From Oncomelania hupensis (taxonomy: Eukaryota > Mollusca > Gastropoda > Littorinimorpha > Pomatiopsidae): a stretch of DNA of 64,000 nt. Shown piece after piece: positions 51,201 through 60,383 of the stretch (the stretch's first letter is position 1; every line of letters begins with the position of its first letter). Where the stretch lies: contig CM072527.1 in assembly GCA_036898135.1 (NCBI GenBank), forward strand, positions 31,616,727 to 31,680,726. The letters are read 5' to 3'. The notes beneath the pieces are model-generated. The model did no database searches and had not been told where the DNA came from. It saw only the letters and a list, made by a program, of their open reading frames with translations. Position numbers and translations under genes: made by a program.

Positions 51201-54200
51201 CAGAAGAGCGGCTAAGACATTGACAGAGCCGCAGACATGCTTGGCCACAAGCGTATAACCGAAATCAGCTAACCACAAAAGGAGGCTCTCCACCATCATG
51301 GAGAGAGCAGGGGAATGGGTAACCCCGGAGTGGTAGAAGAGAGAAACCACAGAGGAACTGACGGAGCGAACGAGCAAAAGGCCCCGAGGCAGGGAGGGAA
51401 GAAAACTATGAAGAGCCAGGCAAACGGTTTCCATCTCCAGGCGACGAAAATGCCAAGACAGCTGGTCCGGAGACCAAAACCCGAGAGCTGAAAGGCTGCC
51501 CGTAAGCGCACCCCAACCGACCAAAGACGCCCAGACATCTGGCTGAAACGATAACCTGACTCTCCAAAAGTAGCAGAAGGGACTGAAGCTTCTGCACCCG
51601 ACGAGCCAAAGGGCAGACTGACCAATCGCGAGTGTCGAACGACATTCCCAGGTAGATGAAAACCCGAGATAGAGACAACTCAGACTTGAGAGGGCTCACA
51701 GAGAACCCCAAGCGCCGAGTCCAAAGGAGAACGAGCCTGATGTGCACCAGACAGAGATCGTGAGAACTAGCCTTGACCAACCAGTCAACAAGATAAGCAG
51801 AGAACCGCACCCCGAGTCCGAGGACTACGGCAGCGAGTTCTTTCTTTTTTTTTTTTTTTGACAATCCTTGTTAAAACCCAAGGACTGAGAGACAAATCAA
51901 AGGGAAGGGCCTCGAAAGAAAAACCCCATCCCTCCAGACGAAAACGCATCCAACGCCTGTGAAGAGGATGAACAGACACATGGAAATAGGCGTCAGAAAA
52001 ATCGACCACCGGGCGCCAACCGCCGGAAGCCTTCGGGGAACAACGAAAAGGCGGCCGTAAAACCCCGGGAGTGAGGGCAAAGGACCCCCTCTATAGCGCC
52101 CTTCTGGAAAAGGGCTATGACCCAGCAAGAAACTGACGAGCCAAGCCACCAGCCCGGAAGGGAAGAGCACCTAGGGGTGGACAGGCAGGGATAGAGAAAA
52201 ACGCGCCACTGCGTAAACGCCTACGGCGTACCTCAACCATGCGACGGGAAGAGGAAGTACCACACTGCCCACCCCGAGGAGAGGGATCACGGACCGAGCG
52301 ACCTCGACAACTGTCAGGAAAGAAAGACGGGGCCGAAGGAGAGTCCCGAGCCCAGAAGGCGAAACCATCTGAGTGGGACCGCTCCGACTCCTCACGAACA
52401 GCTGAGCGAACGTAAGGACCAAACAGAGAGTCGGGCACCAAGGGTCCCACCCGAAGCGAAGAGGACAAGAGCGGAGGCAACGGAGACGCTGACTGAAGAA
52501 AAGCGTCACAACGCGCAAGAAGCAGGTTGACATAGGCAAAAGCCTGCGATTCGCCACCCGAACGATGGAGGTACAGAGAGCCTGCAACAAGGACCTCACC
52601 GAAATCAACGAACCCTCGACGCAGAATACATGCCCAGAAGGCAAAGCAGAAGACAGCGCAGCAGATAGCGCGTCAGCGAGAGAAATAAACTCAAGGGACC
52701 TAACAATAGCCACCTCTATCCGTGCCAGACCACCGACTGGAACAGGGATCGACGAAGGAGGTAAAGGCTTGAGGCCCCTCAAAAGAGCGAGAGCATCCTG
52801 GGAAACCGGGAGCGAATACCTCGGAAGAAACGACCGGGAGAGGAACTTCCCGGGAACACCGGTCGAAGAAGACGAACTCAACAAAAGAGCCCACAGCGGA
52901 AGCTCTAGGGAACCGAGGGACTTCCTCAAACGAAGAGGAAGAGGCCTCGCCCTCTAAAGTCCTCTAGCCGTAGAGAAGGCCCAATCCACAAAACCTTTAA
53001 CACTAGGAGACTCCCTGAATACAAGGCAAGCCTCATCAGACTCGGCAGAAGCAAGAGTCCCGCCTAGGAAGGAATGGAGGTGAGGCAGGGGTACCGAAAC
53101 CTCCTCCATCACCTGAGGACAAAAAGCCGCAGCGTGTTGAACCGCCTCTATAAAAGAGCCTCAGGGTTAAGAGCCGGATACAAAGCTCCAGCACCCGAGC
53201 AAACAGAAACTAGGGTAGGAGGAACCAAGAGTGCCCCACCCCCACCAGAAGGCGGCGCGCACAAAGGCAAAGCGGCGTTCGCATGTAATCCGGAGGAAGG
53301 TAACGAAAAAACCGAACCAACAGCCCCGGAAACCAGCACCCCCGACCCACAACCGAAACCGGAAGTGACAGAGGTCGGAGGGTGAACAGGGAAGGCTTGA
53401 CTCAAACCAGAAACGGAAGGGGGCCACGGGCAAACCGTACCCCCCGATCCGGAAACCGGAGCCCCCGCCCCACGACCGCAAGCGGAAGTGGAGTACGAGA
53501 GGGAGAAACCAAACCGGAAGAGGGTGACGGGTGTACCGTACCCCCCGTACCGGAAACCAGAGCCCCCACCCCACGACCGCAAACGGAAGTGGAGTACAAC
53601 GGAGGATGAGAGGGAGAATCCAAACCGGAAAAGAGGGTGACGGGTGCACCGTACCCCCCGTACCGGAAACCAGAGCCCCCGCCCCACGACCGGAAGCGGA
53701 AGTGGAGAACAAAGGAGGATGAGAGGGAGAAACCAAACCGGAAGAGGGTGACGGGTGTACCGTACCCCCCGTACCGGAAACCAGAGCCCCCACCCCACGA
53801 CCGCAAGCGGAAGTGGAGTACAACGGAGGATGAGAGGGAGAATCCAAACCGGAAAAGAGGGTGACGGGTGCACCGTAAACCCCGTACCGGAAACCAGAGC
53901 CCCCACCCCACGACCGCAAGCGGAAGTGGAGTACAAAGGAGGATGAGAGGGAGAAACCAAACCGGAAGAGGGTGACGGGTGTACCGTACCCTCCGTACCG
54001 GAAACCAGAGCCCCCACCCCACGACCGCAAGCGGAAGTGGAGTACAAAGGAGGATGAGAGGGAGAATCCAAACCGGAAAAGAGGGTGACGGGTGCACCGT
54101 ACCCCCCGTACCGGAAACCAGAGCCCCCGCCCCACGACCGCAAGCGGAAGTGGAGAGCAATGGGGGCTGGACCGAGGGGGTGAGGGACAAACCGGACGAA

Positions 54201-57200
54201 CCGGAAGCCACACCCCCTGTCGCCGTAGGACGAAACACTGCGTGCAGTGTTGAATATGTCCCAAGCTTGACATTAGCCCGAAGGCCCGACCCGGACTGCA
54301 TCCCGCAGGAAACAGAAGGGAAGGCTTCGGCAGGGAGCGTATCCGGCCGTGCCGGGGCGTCCCCGCCGGAAATTGATGTGGTCCTAAACTAGGGCGACCA
54401 CTTAAATGAGCCAGAAGTCCCGACCCGGTCTGAATCCCGTAGGAAACAGAAGGGAACGGCTTCAGCAAGTAGCTGGCCCGGCCGTGCCGGAGCGTCCCTG
54501 CTGGAAAATATGATGTGGTCCTAAACTAGGGCGACCACTTATACGTTTCTGGCCGTAACCTTGGCCAGAAACGGCCCCAAGGTCACTTCTGGCAAGACCA
54601 AGGAGCCCCCCTCACCTCACTACCACCACTCCCCACCTCCCTACCACAGCCTATACTGACCTGAAAGGCAGAGGACCACGAAGAAGGGGGCGCAGGAGTG
54701 GACAAACAGCGAAGCCAACGAAGCAAAGCAGTCGTAAGACGGCAGAAGAGGGGACGGAAGAAAACCCCGATCGTAGCGGGCGCTGCGCTAACAGCAACAG
54801 AATGGACCGTAAACCGACCCAACTAGCGGGAACGGTCGACGAAGTAGAGACACGCAGCGACGGGGTGGAACTCGACGAACCGCTGCGGTAACAGGATAAC
54901 AGGATAATAAACCATAAAGAAAACCTTACAACTCCGCCGGCAGTAGCGACAACGAACTACCGGGCGAACGGAGTAAGCCAGCAAAAAGAGCTACAGTAGG
55001 CACAACCACTCTAACCAAGTGCCAAAAAAGGAATGAGGTGTGCTGTCCTTTGCCGTGAGCGCTTAGACGCGTATTGTAGCACGTGGGACACGGGACGGTT
55101 TGGTGCAAGGGAAGCAACTCTATGTTTGATTGGATTTTGCCAGCTTCCGCTAAAAGGGCACTATCACCTAGCAACGCCAAAACATTGCACTTGTTGAGTC
55201 ATGGTACAGTATGTGTAATTAATTTTGATTTTAACTAGAAGTTTAAAACTTAGCAAGAAATAAAGAGCAGACTTTCCTTTATAAAACTAGGGTATTTATT
55301 AATTTGTGCATTACTGTATCGCGGAGCGCTTTGCCGTAGAAAAGTCTACCCAAACGGTGTTCGGGTTTTCTTCCGGCCATGGCCAACTCGTAGGCCTATT
55401 CAGCGACACGAGTGCTGAGCGTAGTAGCACACCAGTAGGCCTATAATTTGCCGGCACGCACTGCGAATTTGATGATTTCCCAACTTTGAAGCACCAAAAC
55501 GGCTGAACATTACATGGGATAGGCCTGAAGAAAATTGGGCTTGGAGTATAACATATGAAGGGGTCAAAAATCAGCTTTCTGGTATCAATATTGGCTTCAC
55601 TTTGAGACTCCAAAGTTGTCAATTTCTTCAATTCCAAAACGTTGCCAAAAAAACACCAACATTCGGCATTTTCAAACATTAATAACTTTTTACCTATTTG
55701 TCCTATGGGGAAAAAAAATATACCACTGTGTTCAGAATGAAAAGCTCTTTAAATCTATGTCAGTTTTGTGATGAGGAAATCATTTTTTTAAAATGGCTTT
55801 TGACTACCTACTTATATATTCTGTTAACTGTGTCGAAAAACGCAGAAAGTTCCAGAATGACGCAATCAACAATCAATCAAAATTAAACATGTCACCGGAG
55901 TTCCGCACTGTTTTCCGTCATAGGACATTCTACATACTTCAAAAATATAATCATCTGTTACGAAATAGATCTGGAATCTTCTATCATAAACAAAGCATTA
56001 TGTAAGACCCCTCCAACAACAGCATAGAGCAAATAGATTGATAAATTGCCCGCCTGGTGGCTAAACACAGTATTTATAATTAAAGTGTGCTTCCCAATCG
56101 TAACGCAAATACAGCCAAGATGAACAGTTGTGTGTACTGTGTTAGCACCACAACGGAATTTCTCTGTTTAGATAAGAAAGTGGTGGTACTCGTCAAGATA
56201 TACTTACAATCATTGAAAAAAGAGAAAATAAGTGCAAGAACGTTGACAAGGTAGAGTGCTGGGCTAACTGCACAATACAATGTCAATAAGACAGGGATGG
56301 ATTTAACCGGAAATTACCGGTATTTTACCGGTTTGAGAATAAAAATACCGGTTGAAAAATCAGTAGCCGGTAGAGCCTACCGGTTCTTATTTTGTTTGAC
56401 TGGTTTCAAAAATAAAGGAAAAGAGAAAGAAAAACAAGAGAAATGGAGAGAGAGAGAGGCAGCCAGCCAGCCACGCTGATTATGTGTTTAGGGAGTGTAG
56501 ATGAGAGGCCTGCGAATGGGTTCAGTAGCCTTGCCATATTCTTTGAGGTAATTAATACAGAATTATATAACATTGGCGGGCGCAAGGCTATCATGATTAC
56601 GGATAAATTAAACTCACGCACTTTTTGATTTTTTCTTTCCTCGTGCTCGTCAGTATGTATTGCGACAATGGCAGATAGACTAGTAATAATGAAGAAGCAA
56701 AAATCTCTTTTTTCAGTTTTTGCTAGGGGGGGGAGAAGGGCGATAAAAAAAGTTTATGTGAAGACGAAGATGTTTAGGTAAGAAAGGCCTGTTATTTACT
56801 TTTATTTTTGGCAAACATCGTTTCAGTTATAGTTAGTAGGCTTTACGGTGAGCAATAAATTAATCACTGCATTCGTCGGCAGATTTTCGGTGGCAAAAAT
56901 AGTGACGCATTAATAAGCTTTGCTATGGGTCATACCGGTTTCCGTGACTGGCCTACCGGTTTGCGTTCGAGTGGGTTTGTTTACTGTGACGTCGTACCGG
57001 TTTTGCATATCTCTAGGACGATCACTGATAAGAATCTGACACATGGCATTCAGATGATCGATAGTCTGGTCAGGACAAACAACACTAGTGACAAAAGAAG
57101 TTGCACAGACGAGAGAAAAAAAGTGCACCACAGACTCTGAATAAGAATATTTCACTGTCAAAACAAACAGTAAAAGGTAAAGGTAGTCCCATAGCCTTGT

Positions 57201-59414
57201 GGCCGTAGGGGAGCGTGATGTTGGAGATCACACTTATCTTGGGCCAGCGTAATGAGGGTGATGCCCATCTCTCTCCCTCGCTGCTTTACCTTCCCCACCC
57301 TTAAGAGAGTAGGTACTCGGTCACAGTTGAGTCAACTGGGGGCGTTGTTATTTGTCGCTTCACATTTTGCGGTCACCCATCCAAGTGCTAACCGCGCTGG
57401 ACGGTGCTTAACTTGCAACACAGTAGAGAGGGCTCCAACCACTGCGCTATCCGACACCCAAAACAAACCGCAAACACTATTTTCTTGGGCAGTTTTCAAA
57501 TGTCATTGACAATATTCACACACTACAGCATACACTATCGATTTATTTAAAAGCCAGAAGCATATAAAGTCCTCCATTCTTCCATAAAAGCCTGTTAGAA
57601 TATTGCTGTAGAATCATCACAACCTCTATCAACATCATCATCACCACCACAGTGGTGTTACTAGGATTCGAGGGCAATAGGACAAAGTGTCCTAAATCAT
57701 AAAACTAATCGGACATCATGTCCTGACTACATAAAAGCAATAGGACATTCAGATTGTGAAGCGAACCGATTAATGGTGCTTCTTTTTTCTTCAAAAAAGA
57801 ACTCAAAACAGACTGCCCTTTAGCAACACAAAGCTTTTTCTTCGGCGGCATTTTGAGCGTAGTAAGATCGTTGCAGAGGAAGTATGGTGTCGGTTATTTC
57901 CCTTTCAAAAGTGTCGAGAGTTGCGGCCCTTTTGTTGTTCGACGGAATGTACTAAAGAGTGATAATAGTCAAGCATTGTCCACTATTCAAACTCGTTTTA
58001 ACGGCTTTGACACTCCAGTTTGTACATATGTTTCTTGCAGTGACCGCTCTAGTCATAATACTATCGGACAATGACCGCTAATTTCGCAATAGAATCGGAC
58101 ATTTGACGGGACACAGTAATGTCCGAGGCCTCGGGACATCACTGCCACTATCATCATTATCATAATCATCATCATCAATATCAATGTCACTACTACCACC
58201 CACATCAACATCATCAATGCCAAGTACCATCATAATAATGGTTGCTATCATAATTGCTCTCTGACCTGCAGGGAAAACGCAGCGCTGCAGCTGGAGGTGG
58301 ACAGCGTTCAGCGTAACCTCGACGATGCTCAGAAGTTGCTGCGAGAAGTGGAAGCCCAGCGGGATGCGGCCAAACAGAAAGTGTCGCAGATGGAAAAGGA
58401 TTTGAAGCGAAAAGGCCGTGACGTAGAGGTCAGTTTTATTTTTAAAAGTCAATGTAATTGTTTTTCTTGAAAAATAAAGTTTTCAGATGCGGGTAGTTGC
58501 AGGGTCTTTTCCATAGACTGTATAGGTTAGGGTTAGTTTTTATGCAAATATCCGCAGCTGAATAGCAATCAAACCATAATAGTCTATTAGAGTTTTCAGG
58601 CAATGTTACGCCCCACGGGCTTAGCTGCATTAGAAATACTTATGTATCTCAGGCGATAGGCAGTCTTCGATAGCCAAATACAGTTAGCTGCTATGTGTGG
58701 TGTACCTTGGGCGATGGGCAGCCTTTAACAGCTGAATAGGGTTAGCTGTGGAACAGACTACCACAATCACAGCGAGAGTGTTGTCTTAAGCTAGGTGCAC
58801 ACATCGCAACTTCGACTGCAACCGCGACTGCAACATGCCATCGTACAAGTTGACCCAAGTTTAGCGAAAAGTTGAGCGTGCGTTGTTGCAGTTGCATCCA
58901 GGTGCAGACGACGCAACGGGAGTTTTTGTTTTCGTCATGTGATCTTGGTCCTATGACTACATAACAAAATGGACGACAGCGAGGATAAAATGTTATTTAT
59001 CACAGCGATGACTCTGAGTCAAAAGAAAAAAAGTAGAAGAAGAAAGATTTGGATGCTTACTATCGCTATTGATCGAAGGCTGGCATCCCTGACGTCTCGC
59101 TTATGATAAAGCTCTGACGAGACATTCCACAATGCCTCGTGGCCTTGGTAGAGTTCAATGAGATATATTTTATCGGGCTCGCTAAGCTTCGATGCACTAC
59201 TACCTTCCGCCATTTCACTCGCCTCGGATAACAACTAAGTCAGAATAGAAATCAGAAACAAAATACACAAAAAACACCAAGAAAAATATAAAAGCAAAGA
59301 CTTTCGGGCTACGCTCTTCTTCAGTGATGGAAAAAAAACCAAAAAAAACATGAGGTCAGTGATGATGACGTAAACACTAAACATGCGTCATAGTCAGAAC
59401 ATGGATTCTTCAGA

Positions 59415-59457
<43 letters not shown>

Positions 59458-60324
59458 ACAACTAAGTCACGTGAGGGCTAAGCTCGTCTACGATTGGTAG
59501 TTGACCTACCTTAGTTGCAGCCAGCCTCAACATTTTACCGCACTGCAGTAAACAGTGCAACGTGGCTCAACACGCTGTACTAGTTGAACTTGCAGTTGCG
59601 CTCATGATCACATTTGTCGACATTGTTGCAATACATCGATGTACTCAACATTGTTGCACTCGAAGTTGCGATGTGTGCACCTAGCTTTACAGGACTAAAG
59701 AGGCATTGATAAAGCTGCGACTGAAAGCATTTCTCTTTGACTACAGATACTGGAATTTTTGGAGGGGTGGGGATTGGGGAGGCACTTTGTTTTTTTCCCC
59801 CTCTATTTATTTTATTGTAAATTTTCCGAGCGCACTGAGCATGCTGTCATAGCATGGAGAAACTGCTCTATTCCAGTGTTCAACGACGAAGGGTTGCAAA
59901 GGTCAACAACTGAATGAGAATTGTTCGTCGCGTTCTATGGTAGTTGAGGTCGGGCTTGCCCTGCAGTTATCTGTATTCCTGTTCATTTTGGTATTGCTTT
60001 AGCAGCATGTGTTATCGTTTCGTTTTGTTATTTTGTCCATACCGGCGCTAAATGGTAGGAATGATTCTGTGTATCCTTCTTTCATTTTAGCCCCCACAGT
60101 TTTGAATGTAAATTCTTGTTCATGTTACCTGTTGTACTGTGTGTGTGTGTGTGGGTGTGTGTGTGCGTGTGTGTATGTGACTGTTAGATTCACCTTGAGT
60201 AGGCTTAATTGTTTTTGGTAAAGCGCTTTATACAATAATTTTTTTAATTTTTTTTTTTTACATTATTATTAAAATAAATAATAATTATTAGTTATTATAA
60301 TTTTAAAATACGTTGTTATTATTT

Positions 60325-60383
<59 letters not shown>

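Larger units (their letters stand above)
50515..55223 (-). mobile_element. DIRS/Ngaro-like retrotransposon, defective
   Basis: 38-bp perfect inverted termini (50515-50552 and 55186-55223; GTACCATGACTCAACAAGTG inside). On the minus strand the order is 5' region and tandem array, gag-like frame, RT, RNase H, then a short stub before the other end. The RT/RH motifs match the tyrosine-recombinase retrotransposons (DIRS/Ngaro), and inverted termini are typical of DIRS. No tyrosine recombinase domain remains in the less than 300 bp after the RNase H, so it cannot integrate itself. Confidence 0.75.
58735..59790 (+). pseudogene. LINE C-terminal remnant split by the PIF element
   Basis: Left of the PIF element the + strand reads LWNRLPQSQRECCL; right of it KEALIKLRLKAFLFDYRYW, one frame apart. 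Together they resemble the W-N-x-L-P...F-K-x-x-L-K end of L2/CR1-type reverse transcriptases. This implies the PIF element inserted into an older LINE. Confidence 0.45.

Noticed and set aside
53148..54468. Minus-strand frames of 299, 331 and 433 codons
   Set aside because: All three phases of the same tandem array are open at once; at most one could be coding and none has a recognisable domain.
57361..57420. A 5S rRNA gene
   Set aside because: Only the internal promoter portion matches; the outer helices are replaced by SINE sequence.
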